This document shows positions 24,139 through 33,389 of a stretch of DNA of 64,000 bases, one piece after another (the first letter of the stretch is position 1; every line of letters begins with the position of its first letter). The notes beneath the pieces were generated by a model. That model worked only from the letters and a program-made list of their open reading frames with translations, searched no databases and was not told where the DNA came from. The DNA comes from Candidatus Binatia bacterium (GTDB lineage: Bacteria; Desulfobacterota; Binatia; UBA12015): positions 380,149 through 444,148 of the forward strand of contig DATCMB010000006.1 in the NCBI GenBank assembly GCA_036563615.1, read 5' to 3'. The position numbers and the translations under genes are program-made.

Positions 24139-27100
24139 GTGCACGCTTTCCGGAAGCATTGCGTCGCCGCGCTGGCGGCGTTCGGGGTCGTTCTCGCCGC
24201 GGGCGTCGCCTTGCGCACGGCGGACGCGCAACCGTCTGCGCCGTCGCCGACCGTGCCCCCGCCTTCCACGCCGTCGTACGCCGACCTGCTGACGGTCGAC
24301 CGCTCCGGCGAGGGCTTCGTCGCGCGTCAGCTGCGCGAGAGCCGGACGTACCCCTACCTCGACCGCGGCAACCGCCTGCTCGCGCAGGGCCGCAACGCGG
24401 AGGCGCGCGTCGAGCTCGAGGCCTACCTCGAGCGCGACCCGGTGGACGTCAAGGTGCGCTACCAGTACGGCGTGCTGCTCGCGTCGCTCGGCGACGCTGC
24501 GGGCGCGGCGCGCGCGATGACGCAGGTCCTCGAGCAGCGTCCGGGCTTCGCGCCTGCGCTGCTCTATCGTGCCGAGGCACGGCGCAAGCTCGGCGACGAC
24601 GCGGGCGCGCTCGACGACTTCCTCGCCGCGGCGCGCGGCGGCGAGCTGACGAATGCCGACCGCACGCGGGCGCTCGACTCGGCGGCGGTGGTCGCCGTCC
24701 AGCTCGGCAGGAACGACGTCGCGCGGCGCGCGCTCGCGGAGCTCGAGGGCTCGCCGCGCGTTCCGGCGCGCGACCTGATGCACGCGCAGGTCCTCGCGGA
24801 CGACGGCGACGTCGACGGCGCGCTGGCCCTGCTCGCGCGCGTCGCGCAGAGCGACGCTTCGCTGGAAGAACGGCGCGAGGCGCTGTCGCGCGCTTCGGTG
24901 CTGGCCGCGGAGCGCGGCCGGCTCGACGAGGCGCGGAAGGCGGGGGAAGAAGCGCTCGCGCTTCGCCCCGACGATCCGGTGCTGCTCCGCAGGCTCGCCG
25001 AGATCGCGAGCCGTCAGGGCGACGACCGCGCGGCGGTCGCGTACCTCGAGCGCGCGGCGCGCGTCGAACCGTCGGACGACGTGCTGCGCGCGGAGGTGTA
25101 CGCGGCGCAGCGCGCCGGCGAGACCGCGCGCGCGGCCGAGCTGCTGCGCGACGTCGTCACGCGCGAGCCCGCGGGCACCGAGCAGGCGGCGCGCGACCGC
25201 GCGAGCCTCGCGATGCTCGAGGCGCAGCTCGGCCGGCACGGCGCCGCCGCGGATCTCTACCTCGCGGCCTACCGCGACGGCGGAGGCAAGGACGTGAGCC
25301 TGCTCGCGAGCGCCGCACGGGAGGCCGCCGCGAGCGGCGCGACCGCACGCGCGATCGATCTCTACGAGCAGGCGATCGCGGCGCGCTCGCTGCCGGTGCG
25401 CGAGCGCGCGCGCCTCGCCGAGGAGCTCGCGTACTTGAAGCTCAAGGCGGGCCAGCGCGCGGGGGCGCTGCAGAGCTTGGACCTCGCGCGACGGCTCGGC
25501 CGCGATGATTGGGGCATCGAGCAGACGCGCGGCGACCTGCTGCTCGCCGAGGGCGACGCGGCGGGCGCGCTCGCCGCGTTCCGCGCGGCGCAGGCGCGGC
25601 GCGACGAGCCGCGCAGCGCGCTGGGTGCCGCGTACGCGCTGGTCGCGCTGGGCAAGCCGGGGCTCGCGGTCGGCGAGGTCGAGCGCGCGCTCGACGGCAC
25701 GCCGCCGCTGTCACCGTCTGCGCGCCGCGCCGCGCTGCGGACCCTCGGCTACCTCCGCGCGCAGCTCGACCAGCCGGCGAAGGCGGCGGAGGCGTGGGCC
25801 GCGGTGCTGCGCGAGGAGCACGATCCGGAGCTCGCGCTGAAGCTCGCGCGCGAGCAGCGTCTCGCGGGCGAGCTCGCGGATGCGAGCGCGACGCTCGCGT
25901 CCATCGACGCGGGCGCGCTGCCCGCGTCGTCGCGCGCCGAGCTGCTCGACGAGCGCGCGGCGCTCGCGCGCGCCGAAGCCGCGCGTCTGCCGGACGACGA
26001 CGCGCGCGCAGACGAGCGCACGCGCCTCTTGCGCGCCGCGGCCTCCGACCTCGAGCAGGCGAACGCGCTCGCGCCCACCGCCGACCGCGAGTACCGTCTC
26101 GGTCTCGCGTACCTGGATCTCGGCGAGCCGGAGCGCGCGATCCCGCCGCTCGAGCGCTCGCTCAAGCAGGGCTTCGTCGCGAGCCACGCGGCGACGCTCG
26201 GCTACGCCTACCAGGACGTCGGCCGCATCGACGACGCGGGCAACGAGTTCGCGCGCGCGCTCGAGGCCGATCCCGACCTGCTGCCGCTCTACGAGGACCT
26301 GGGCAACATCCGCGTCAAGCAAGCGCGCAACGCCGACGCGATCCGGCTCTACGAGCAGGCGATCGACGCGGCGCCGCTCTATCCGTCGGGCGACGCCGCC
26401 GAGCGCGAGGACGTCGAGCAGCGCCGGCTGCGCATGCGACGTCAGGTGAGCGAGCTCTCGCGGCAGTTCTCGCTGCTCGCCTACACCTCGATCTGCTTCG
26501 GGACGAACAACTGCGAGATCGGCTCCACCGCGCCGCTGTCGGCGGGCGCCAGCAAGTCGCAGGGCGGCGTCGAGCTCGCCGTGCGGCCACCGGTCGTCGG
26601 CTACCGCGACGGACGCGTCTTCGAGGTGATCTCGCGCCTGCTCTTCGAGCAGGAGGTGAACTCGATCGAGCCGCGCTGGGACACGTCGGTGGTGACGCTC
26701 GGCGTGCGCTACAAGCCGCTGCGCACCGTCGACGGGTACTTGAGCGCCGAGCGCCTGTTCGGCGTCGGCGACGACGCGCGCGACAACGTCCTGCTGCGCG
26801 GCACCTGGGGCTGGCAGCGCGGCTACGCGATGCAGCCCGGCGTGCCGCACTGGTGGTACACGACGCTCTACGCCGACGTTGCGCGCACCATGGAGAGCCC
26901 GCAGGACTGGTTCTTCTACACCGAGGCGCGCCACGGCATGACCTTCAACCCGGGCGCGAACGACACCATGCTGACGCCGCACCTCTACGCGCGCGGACGC
27001 TTCCAGACCGGCGACGGCGAGGACTTCAACGAGGTCGACCTGGGTCTCGGCGTCGTGCTGCGCTGGCTGTTCCGCGAGGACCGCTACCACGACTTCCAGT

Positions 27101-27195
27101 CGAGCGCGGAGCTGCTGCCGCGCATCGGCTACGACGTCGTCAACTCCGACGGACGCGATCTGACGGTGTCGCTCACCGCGATCGTGCGCTTCTGA
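24139..27195 (+). CDS. nfrA: NfrA-like outer-membrane TPR protein (phage N4 adsorption protein A family)
   Basis: Exported protein of 1018 residues with a signal peptide ending near ADA-Q. Residues about 60-780 are tetratricopeptide-type helical repeats. The last 200 residues match the NfrA C-terminal domain in character: strand-rich, WxxR and aromatic pairs, ending in IVRF, a typical outer-membrane barrel terminus. In E. coli NfrA is the outer-membrane partner of NfrB for polysaccharide export and the phage N4 receptor. GTG start lies 7 bases after the nfrB stop, so the two are an operon. TPR-plus-barrel architecture parallels BcsC, PgaA and AlgK/AlgE exporters. Confidence 0.9.
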   Translation: MHAFRKHCVAALAAFGVVLAAGVALRTADAQPSAPSPTVPPPSTPSYADLLTVDRSGEGFVARQLRESRTYPYLDRGNRLLAQGRNAEARVELEAYLERDPVDVKVRYQYGVLLASLGDAAGAARAMTQVLEQRPGFAPALLYRAEARRKLGDDAGALDDFLAAARGGELTNADRTRALDSAAVVAVQLGRNDVARRALAELEGSPRVPARDLMHAQVLADDGDVDGALALLARVAQSDASLEERREALSRASVLAAERGRLDEARKAGEEALALRPDDPVLLRRLAEIASRQGDDRAAVAYLERAARVEPSDDVLRAEVYAAQRAGETARAAELLRDVVTREPAGTEQAARDRASLAMLEAQLGRHGAAADLYLAAYRDGGGKDVSLLASAAREAAASGATARAIDLYEQAIAARSLPVRERARLAEELAYLKLKAGQRAGALQSLDLARRLGRDDWGIEQTRGDLLLAEGDAAGALAAFRAAQARRDEPRSALGAAYALVALGKPGLAVGEVERALDGTPPLSPSARRAALRTLGYLRAQLDQPAKAAEAWAAVLREEHDPELALKLAREQRLAGELADASATLASIDAGALPASSRAELLDERAALARAEAARLPDDDARADERTRLLRAAASDLEQANALAPTADREYRLGLAYLDLGEPERAIPPLERSLKQGFVASHAATLGYAYQDVGRIDDAGNEFARALEADPDLLPLYEDLGNIRVKQARNADAIRLYEQAIDAAPLYPSGDAAEREDVEQRRLRMRRQVSELSRQFSLLAYTSICFGTNNCEIGSTAPLSAGASKSQGGVELAVRPPVVGYRDGRVFEVISRLLFEQEVNSIEPRWDTSVVTLGVRYKPLRTVDGYLSAERLFGVGDDARDNVLLRGTWGWQRGYAMQPGVPHWWYTTLYADVARTMESPQDWFFYTEARHGMTFNPGANDTMLTPHLYARGRFQTGDGEDFNEVDLGLGVVLRWLFREDRYHDFQSSAELLPRIGYDVVNSDGRDLTVSLTAIVRF

Positions 27196-27200
27196 CGACG

Positions 27201-28409
27201 ATGCGTGCTGTGAAGAAAGGGATCGTGCTCGTCGCGCTGATGCTCGCGTCGGCGTTGCTGTCGTTGCTTGACGTACTCGACGCGCCGGCGGCGGCGCTCG
27301 CGGCGGAACGCGAAGCCCGCGCGGGGGCGAGCGAGACGGCGCGCTGCGCCGACGTCGCCGCGCTCGACGGCACCTTCGTGCAGCTCACCACCGCGGCGGC
27401 GACGCGTCCGCGCGAGGAGTGGGAGCGGCTGTTCGCGGATCTCGCCGCGCTCGGCATCGAGGAGATCTTCCTGCAGTGGACGAGCGCCGACGGCGTCGCG
27501 TTCTACGAGGCGTCGGCCGCGAGCAACGCGTCCGGCGCGGACGACGCCGCCTGCGGCTCCGACGCGCCGAGCACCGGCGGCGCCGCCGGCGCGAGCGACC
27601 AGCTCGCTGCGCGACACGCGGTCGGCACGCCCGGCGGCGCCGTCGACCTCGTGCTCGAGCTCGCCGAGCGGCACGGACAGCGCGTCTGGCTCGGGCTCGC
27701 GCACGACGCGGGCTGGTGGGCCGGCATCGATCGCGCGCGTCCGGCGAACGAGGTCGAGGTGTTCCTCGCGCGGCGCCGGCTCGCGAACCTGGCGGTCGCG
27801 CGCGCGCTCGCCGCGCGCGCGGCGCGGACGCCGGCGTTCGCCGGCTGGTACGTCCCCGACGAGGTCGACGACAAGAACTGGCTCGGCGAGGAGCGCGGGT
27901 CGCTGCTCGCGACGTACTTGACGCAGCTCGCGGACGGGCTGCGCGAGCTCGTGCCGGGCGCGCCGGTCGCGGTGTCGGGCTTCGCGCAGGGCTGGGCGAC
28001 GCCGGAGCAGCTCGCGCACCTGTGGTCGGCGGCGGCGAGCCGCGCCGGTCTGTCGCTGGTGCTGCTGCAGGACGGTGTGGGCGTCCGCAAGCTGACGCTC
28101 GAGGACCTCGAGGTCTACCTGCCGCCGCTGCGCGCGGCGCTCGCCGGCACGACGGCGCGCCTCGGCGTCGTCGTCGAGCTCTTCACCGAGCGCACGGGCG
28201 AGGGTGGCGCCGAAGCGAAGACGTTCGTCGCGGTGCCGGCGCCGCTCGAGCGCATCGAGCGCCAGCTCGCGGTCGCGCGTCGCTTCGCGACGGGTCCGCT
28301 CGTCGCCTTCAGCGCGCCGGACTACATGAGCCCGTTCGGCGGCGCGGAAGCGGAGCGGCTCTTCGAGGACTACCGCGCGCTGCGCGAGCGCTGCGCGTCG
28401 TCGCGCTGA
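27201..28409 (+). CDS. DUF4434 (YbcH-like) secreted glycosidase-fold protein
   Basis: 402 residues with an N-terminal membrane/signal segment (VLVALMLASALLSLL). The body resembles DUF4434 TIM-barrel proteins: FVQLTTAAATRPREEWERLF, IEEIFLQWTS, FAGWYVPDEVDD with paired acidic residues suited to glycoside hydrolysis, SLVLLQDGVGV, and VELFTER. It starts 5 bases after nfrA. In E. coli a DUF4434 gene (ybcH) neighbours nfrA, so the trio is a conserved exopolysaccharide locus and this protein may trim or modify the polymer in the periplasm. Activity is inferred. Confidence 0.84.
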   Translation: MRAVKKGIVLVALMLASALLSLLDVLDAPAAALAAEREARAGASETARCADVAALDGTFVQLTTAAATRPREEWERLFADLAALGIEEIFLQWTSADGVAFYEASAASNASGADDAACGSDAPSTGGAAGASDQLAARHAVGTPGGAVDLVLELAERHGQRVWLGLAHDAGWWAGIDRARPANEVEVFLARRRLANLAVARALAARAARTPAFAGWYVPDEVDDKNWLGEERGSLLATYLTQLADGLRELVPGAPVAVSGFAQGWATPEQLAHLWSAAASRAGLSLVLLQDGVGVRKLTLEDLEVYLPPLRAALAGTTARLGVVVELFTERTGEGGAEAKTFVAVPAPLERIERQLAVARRFATGPLVAFSAPDYMSPFGGAEAERLFEDYRALRERCASSR

Positions 28410-28424
28410 GCCGGCGCGCGTGCT

Positions 28425-28444
28425 GCGTGCCGCCGACGGCACGC
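28425..28444 (+). terminator. Hairpin at the end of the nfr operon
   Basis: Perfect 8-bp stem (28425-28432 with 28437-28444) and 4-base loop, 16 bases after the DUF4434 stop, followed 10 bases later by CCCTTTC. Weak U-tract, so a partial or factor-assisted terminator. Confidence 0.5.
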
Positions 28445-28508
28445 GACGCAGCCCTTTCAACGATGGAGAGAAACGCGACCTGAGCCGGCAAAGACGAAAA
28501 AAAGGTCC

Positions 28509-28537
28509 TTGACGGCCGGGTCTGGTGCTCGGATACT
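28509..28537 (+). promoter_or_regulatory. Sigma-70-type promoter for the secreted zincin
   Basis: TTGACG at 28509-28514, a 17-base spacer and GATACT at 28532-28537, preceded by an A-tract (AAAAAAA ending near 28503) that resembles an UP element. It is the best promoter match in the window and separates the zincin gene from the nfr operon. The transcript would carry a leader of about 160 bases. Confidence 0.65.
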
Positions 28538-28702
28538 GGGCTGCTCGTTGGCAACCGGCATCGTGAGCATTCGCAGGACGGGCTCGGCACGGTCGTGCCG
28601 CCGTCCGTTGCCGCGGTGACGCGGCTGGCTGCTGGCGACCGGCAGCCGCATCGCATCGGGAAGGCGCGGCTGCGGCGAGGTTTCCGGGGGAGGCGAGCGA
28701 AG

Positions 28703-31228
28703 ATGAGCCAGCCGTTCGAGCGCGCACGTGTCGTGCGCGTCGATGCTTTGCACGGCGTCGCGTACGCCCTTCTCCCGTGTCTGCTGCTGCTCGCCGCGGC
28801 GCAGCCATCCCGCGCGCAGGCGCTCGACCCGGACGCGGTGCGTGCCGAGGCGTTCAAACCGAAGGGCGCGGCGGCCGCGGCGGCGCGGGTCGCCTCTGCG
28901 ACGTGGCCGAGCGCGGCGAATCCCTTCCTGAGCTTCCTGCCCGTCGGCGAGAAGCCGGACTACGCCGCCTGGCAGGCGTGGCTGCGCGAGCAGAGCGCGG
29001 CGAAGCGCAGGACCGATCCTGCACCGCGGCCGACGAGCCTGATCGCCGCCAGCGAGTCCGAGCCGAACGACACGCGCGCCGAGGCGGCGCCGATCCCCGG
29101 GCTCGGCAGCGGGGTCGGCAAGGACGGCGCGGCGGACCTCACGGGCGTCATCTCGCCGCCGCCGGCGCCGACGATCGTCGGACCGTTCGCCGAGGACGAC
29201 GGCTCGATCCCGCTCGCGGCGGCGGTCGGCGTGAGCAGCGGGAAGACGGTGCGGGTCAGTGGCACGATCGGCGACGGTCCGCACGGCGGCGGGGGCAGCG
29301 CCAAGGGCGACTACGACTTCTTCGCGCTCGGCGTGCTCGCGGCGGGCGACGAGATCCTGGTCGACGTCGACACCGGGGAGCCGTTCTGCTGCTTGGACTC
29401 GTGGGTGACGGTCTGGGACGAGGCCGGCAACCTCGTGGCCTTCAACGACGACGATCCGCGCGGCGGGACGTTCGACAGCTACCTGCTCTACACCGTGCTC
29501 GCGGCCGGGACGTACTACGTCTCGATCGGCGCCTACCAGTCGCCGTTTCCGAGCGACCCGTTCGATTCGTCGACCGGCAACGGCGTGGCGACCGAGGGGA
29601 CGTACGAGGTCACGCTCGGGGTCAACGCCATCGACCGCGATCACTTCTTGCTCGAGCTCGAGCGGGGCGACGTCGTCGCGGCAAACCTGCTCGGGGCCAC
29701 GGGGACGCGAATCAGCCTGATCGATCCGGACGGCGCCGAGCGCGTCGGCACGGTCTTCAACCTCAACTTCATCTCGCCGGGTCCGGTGCCCAACGGCGGG
29801 ACCGCGGGCTTCGCGTACGTCGTCGAGACCGGCGGAACGTACGCGGTGCGCGTCGGCGGCGTCGAGGGCGCCTACACGCTCGAGCTGCGCGTCCTGCGAC
29901 CGGCGTTCGAGCGCGCGCTCACCGGCACGGTGCAGAAGCTGTTCATCGACTTCGACGGCGCCACGCTCGATCGATCCATCTTCGGCGTGCCGGGAGGCAG
30001 GGTGAAGCTGTCGCCGCTCGCGAGCTTCCTCCCGAGCTTCGGCCTCACGCCCGCCGACGAGGACGCGCTGATCGACGTCATCCTCGCGACCATCGAGGAG
30101 AACCTGTCCTCCGACATGCGCGTCCTGAGCGCGAACGGCGACTACGACGCCTCGCAGATTCCCGGCGAGTTCGACGTCGTGCTGCTCAACAGCCGCGACC
30201 ACGCCGATCCGTTCGGCGAGCCCTACGTGAGCCGCGTGATCGTCGGCGGCACGATGGCCGAGCTCGGGATCTTCACGATCGGCATCGCGCAGTCGATCGA
30301 TCCCGGGAACTTCGCCGGCGAGGAGACCGGCGTCGTGCTGCTCGACCTGCTGAGCGGGCCGAGCTTCGACCCGAACTCGCTCAACCAGTTCCCGCTGGGA
30401 CCCGGCGCGAGCAAGATCGAGCTCGTCGGGCGCGGGATCGGCAACGTCGCCGCGCACGAGGCGGGGCACCTGTTCGCGAACTTCCACACCGACCAGTTCA
30501 ACGACGTCCCCAACATCATGGACCAGGGCGGCAATCTCGCCGGGCTCGTCGGCGTCGGCCCCGACTTCGTCTTCGGCACCGAGGACGACGTCGACGTCGA
30601 CTTCGGTGCCGACGTCTACGCGCCGAACGAAGGCCTGAGCGGCACGGAGGACACGCTGAACGCGGTCGCCTTCGGTCTCTCGACCGGAACTTTCGATTGT
30701 CCGCCGGTACCGCTCGGGAGCTGCCGCGCGGCGGGCGCGACGAGGCTCGTGATCAGCGACAAGCCGAACGACCGGCAAGACGCGCTCACGTTCTCCTGGA
30801 CGAAGGGCGAGGCCACGTCGTTCGCCGAGCTCGGCGATCCGCTGGGCGGCTCGTTCTACCGCGTCTGCGTGTACGACGCGGGCGGTCTCGTGCGCCGGGC
30901 CGCGGCGCCCGCGGGCGATCTGTGCAAGGTCCGCAACTGCTGGAAGCGGACGGGATCGACGAGCAACCCGAACGGCTTCGTGTACCGCGACACGAAGGTG
31001 GCGCCGAGCGGCACCAACTCGGTGATGCTGCGCGCCGGCGCGACGAACAAGGCGAGGGTGCAGTGGCGTGCGAGAGGCGTCGAGCTCGAGGACGGACCGC
31101 TCGCCGTGGTGCCTCCGGTCGTCGTCGAGGTGAGCGCGAACGACAGCCCGGTCTGCTTCGGGCAGACGTTCGCTGCGAGCGACATCACGCGCAACACGAG
31201 CAAGGAGCTGCGGGCCAAGGCCAAGTGA
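28703..31228 (+). CDS. Secreted zincin metallopeptidase-like protein with PPC domain
   Basis: 841 residues with a signal peptide ending near SRAQA. Two prepeptidase C-terminal (PPC) type beta domains occur: GDYDFFALGVLAAGDEILV with WDEAGNLVAFNDDD, and a second weaker one beginning DRDHFLLELERGDVVAANL. About residue 585 comes VAAHEAGHLFANFHT, an HExxHxxxxxH metzincin-type zinc site, with NIMDQGG downstream as the Met-turn. The final 180 residues are a separate Cys-rich domain, homologous to the N-terminal domain of the hydrolase at 9890. An extracellular peptidase is likely but not proven. ATG at 28703 is preceded by GGGGGAGGCGAGCGAAG. Confidence 0.86.
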   Translation: MSQPFERARVVRVDALHGVAYALLPCLLLLAAAQPSRAQALDPDAVRAEAFKPKGAAAAAARVASATWPSAANPFLSFLPVGEKPDYAAWQAWLREQSAAKRRTDPAPRPTSLIAASESEPNDTRAEAAPIPGLGSGVGKDGAADLTGVISPPPAPTIVGPFAEDDGSIPLAAAVGVSSGKTVRVSGTIGDGPHGGGGSAKGDYDFFALGVLAAGDEILVDVDTGEPFCCLDSWVTVWDEAGNLVAFNDDDPRGGTFDSYLLYTVLAAGTYYVSIGAYQSPFPSDPFDSSTGNGVATEGTYEVTLGVNAIDRDHFLLELERGDVVAANLLGATGTRISLIDPDGAERVGTVFNLNFISPGPVPNGGTAGFAYVVETGGTYAVRVGGVEGAYTLELRVLRPAFERALTGTVQKLFIDFDGATLDRSIFGVPGGRVKLSPLASFLPSFGLTPADEDALIDVILATIEENLSSDMRVLSANGDYDASQIPGEFDVVLLNSRDHADPFGEPYVSRVIVGGTMAELGIFTIGIAQSIDPGNFAGEETGVVLLDLLSGPSFDPNSLNQFPLGPGASKIELVGRGIGNVAAHEAGHLFANFHTDQFNDVPNIMDQGGNLAGLVGVGPDFVFGTEDDVDVDFGADVYAPNEGLSGTEDTLNAVAFGLSTGTFDCPPVPLGSCRAAGATRLVISDKPNDRQDALTFSWTKGEATSFAELGDPLGGSFYRVCVYDAGGLVRRAAAPAGDLCKVRNCWKRTGSTSNPNGFVYRDTKVAPSGTNSVMLRAGATNKARVQWRARGVELEDGPLAVVPPVVVEVSANDSPVCFGQTFAASDITRNTSKELRAKAK

Positions 31229-31306
31229 GCCGACGTCGGCGCGCCCCGCGAGTGCGCCGGCGTCGTTGACACGCGCGGTTCGGGATGCGCCAATGCGCGA
31301 CCGGCG

Positions 31307-32590
31307 ATGAAGGTCGGATGTGCGCTGGTGCTTGCCCTGGTCCTGGTCCTGGCCCTGGTCGGTCCCTCGGTGCCGGGCTCGACCGCGTCGGCCCAGGACA
31401 GCCCGTACGCGCTCGACGACACCGGCGCCACGAGCCCGTACGCCGTCGAGCAGAAAAGCCGCTTCTCGCTGCGCGCGCTCGTCGACCTGCGCGTCGCGCG
31501 CGGCAGCGAAGCGCCGAGCTGGCAGGAGCGCGGTCCGGGCAAGCTGCGCTACGGCGGCGTCGTGGACGACGGGCGCTTCGAGCGCGTCACGCGCTTCGCG
31601 ATCTCGCAGCTCGCGCTGCAGCCGTCGCTCGAGCTGCCGTGGGGCTGGCGCGCCGAGGCGCAGGTCAACTGGGACGGCGACCTCGACGACCGCGGCGACA
31701 CGAGCCCGGACCACGACCCGGTGCGCATCGTCGAGGCCTTCCTGCGCCGCGACTGGAGCCACGAAGACGGCGGCTTCGGCCTCCTCGTCGGCCTCTCGAA
31801 CCCGCCGTTCTCGCTCGAGCACGTGGGTCCGGCGCGCACGCCGGCGTTCTCGCTGACGCCGTCGGCGCTCAACTCGTGGCTCTGGGAGGAGGGTCGGGTG
31901 GTCGGCTTCGAGGGCCACTGGTGGCACGCGGAGCGGGGCGGTCCCGAGGTCGCGGCGTTCGCCGGTGCGGGCTGGGGACCGGATCAGGCGGGCATCCTGC
32001 TCGCGCGCCGCGGCTGGGTGCTGAGCGACTTCCTCTCCGGCGCGAACAGCAAGCTGCCGCTGCTCGACGGCGGCGGCTTCACCGAGGTGTTCGACGAGCG
32101 CGACGGGCGCCCGGCGATCTACGTCGGCGGCAGCATCACCGATCCGTGGAGGATCGGCAGCGCGCACGCCGGCTACTATGACAACCTCGGCGACCTCGAC
32201 GTGATGGGGGTGTGGGAGACGCGCTTCGGCGTCGCGGGCGTCTCGCTGCAGCCGCTCCCCGGGCTCGACGTCGTCGTGCAGATGCTCTACGGCAAGACCG
32301 CCGTCCGTAGCGCGCCGCTCGGCAGCACGGTGCACGCGTTCTACCCGCTGGTCTCGTACCGCTGGCGCGAGCACCGGATCACGTTCCGCTACGACGACTT
32401 CCGCGTGCGCGACGACGACGGCGGCGCCGACACCAACGAGAGCGGCCACGCCTACACCGTCGCCTACCTCTTCGAATTTTGGCTGCGACATCGTCTCGCG
32501 TTCGAGTACGTGTGGGTCGACAGCGACCGGCCGCGCACCCGGACGCCGGGCGACGACGGCTGGCAGGTGAGCTACCGCTTTCGCTACTGA
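31307..32590 (+). CDS. Outer-membrane porin-like beta-barrel
   Basis: 427 residues with a signal peptide (long Leu/Val/Ala stretch ending STASAQ). The mature part alternates hydrophobic and polar residues with many aromatic girdle positions (LPWGWRAEAQVNWDGD, ALNSWLWEEGRVVGFEGHWW) and ends VSYRFRY, a barrel C-terminal signature ending in an aromatic residue. No specific family is recognised. It precedes a cupredoxin-like protein (11 bases) and a receptor cyclase, all on the same strand, so it probably forms the outer-membrane part of one functional unit. Confidence 0.75.
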   Translation: MKVGCALVLALVLVLALVGPSVPGSTASAQDSPYALDDTGATSPYAVEQKSRFSLRALVDLRVARGSEAPSWQERGPGKLRYGGVVDDGRFERVTRFAISQLALQPSLELPWGWRAEAQVNWDGDLDDRGDTSPDHDPVRIVEAFLRRDWSHEDGGFGLLVGLSNPPFSLEHVGPARTPAFSLTPSALNSWLWEEGRVVGFEGHWWHAERGGPEVAAFAGAGWGPDQAGILLARRGWVLSDFLSGANSKLPLLDGGGFTEVFDERDGRPAIYVGGSITDPWRIGSAHAGYYDNLGDLDVMGVWETRFGVAGVSLQPLPGLDVVVQMLYGKTAVRSAPLGSTVHAFYPLVSYRWREHRITFRYDDFRVRDDDGGADTNESGHAYTVAYLFEFWLRHRLAFEYVWVDSDRPRTRTPGDDGWQVSYRFRY

Positions 32591-32601
32591 GCGACGGGAC
32601 G

Positions 32602-33285
32602 ATGAGGTCGCGAGCGTCCGGTTCGACGCGGACTACGGGCACGCTGTCCGCGCTCGCCGCACTGCTGCTGATGGCGGCGCCGGGTCCCGCGTGCGCGCTC
32701 GAGCTCACGGGAAAGGTCACGGACGCGTCCGGCCAGCCGCTCGACGAGGCGGTGGTGTTCGTCGAGCGCCTTCCGGAGGGCGTCGAGGCGCCCCCCGGTC
32801 CGGGCTCGGCCGCGATGGATCAGGTGCAGAAGCAATTCGTGCCGCACGTCCTGCCGGTGGTGGTCGGCACCGCGGTGAGCTTTCCCAACCACGACCAGAT
32901 CCACCACCACGTCTACTCGTTCTCGCGCACCAAGACCTTCGAGCTGCCGCTCTACAAGGGCGAGGACGCGCCGGCGGTGGTCTTCGACCAGCTCGGCGCC
33001 GCCAAGATCGGCTGCAACATCCACGACTGGATGGAGGCCGTGATCCTGGTCGTGCCGAACTCCTTCTACGCCGTGACCGACGCGCAGGGGCTGTTCGTGC
33101 TGCGCGATCTGCCTCCGGGCACGTACGACGTGCTGGCCTGGCACGAGCGGCAGAAGGGCGGTCCCGAAGCGACCCGCAAGACGATCGAGCTCACCGAGAC
33201 GACCGCGCCCGTCACCTTCACCATCGATGCTGCCCCGCCGCGCCCGCGACCCGCTCCGCGTGGCGGCGCGCGCAGCTACGAGTAG
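32602..33285 (+). CDS. Periplasmic cupredoxin-like 'methylamine utilization' type protein
   Basis: 227 residues with a signal peptide. An initial LTGKVTDASGQPLDEAVVFVE carboxypeptidase-regulatory-like strand is followed by a plastocyanin-like domain: FPNHDQIHHHVYSFS supplies His and IGCNIHDWM supplies CxxHxxM, a plausible type 1 copper site. A second KVTD-like strand region (DAQGLFVLRDLPPGTYDVLAWH) closes the domain. Such proteins are often named after methylamine utilisation genes without evidence of that role. Starts 11 bases after the barrel gene. Confidence 0.83.
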   Translation: MRSRASGSTRTTGTLSALAALLLMAAPGPACALELTGKVTDASGQPLDEAVVFVERLPEGVEAPPGPGSAAMDQVQKQFVPHVLPVVVGTAVSFPNHDQIHHHVYSFSRTKTFELPLYKGEDAPAVVFDQLGAAKIGCNIHDWMEAVILVVPNSFYAVTDAQGLFVLRDLPPGTYDVLAWHERQKGGPEATRKTIELTETTAPVTFTIDAAPPRPRPAPRGGARSYE

Positions 33286-33389
33286 AGGCTTCGCCGAACG
33301 AGCTTCACCCGAACGATCGGCCGATCCGTGGAGCGCAGCGCGGCGACGCCGCGTGAGCCCCGCAGGGCGGCGAAAGGAAGGACGCCCGA

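Noticed and set aside
28457-32491. 1344-codon minus-strand open frame
   Set aside because: It is opposite three real plus-strand genes (zincin, barrel and part of the DUF4434 end) and has Arg/Asp/Val-rich sequence without any motif, as expected in the complement of GC-rich coding DNA.
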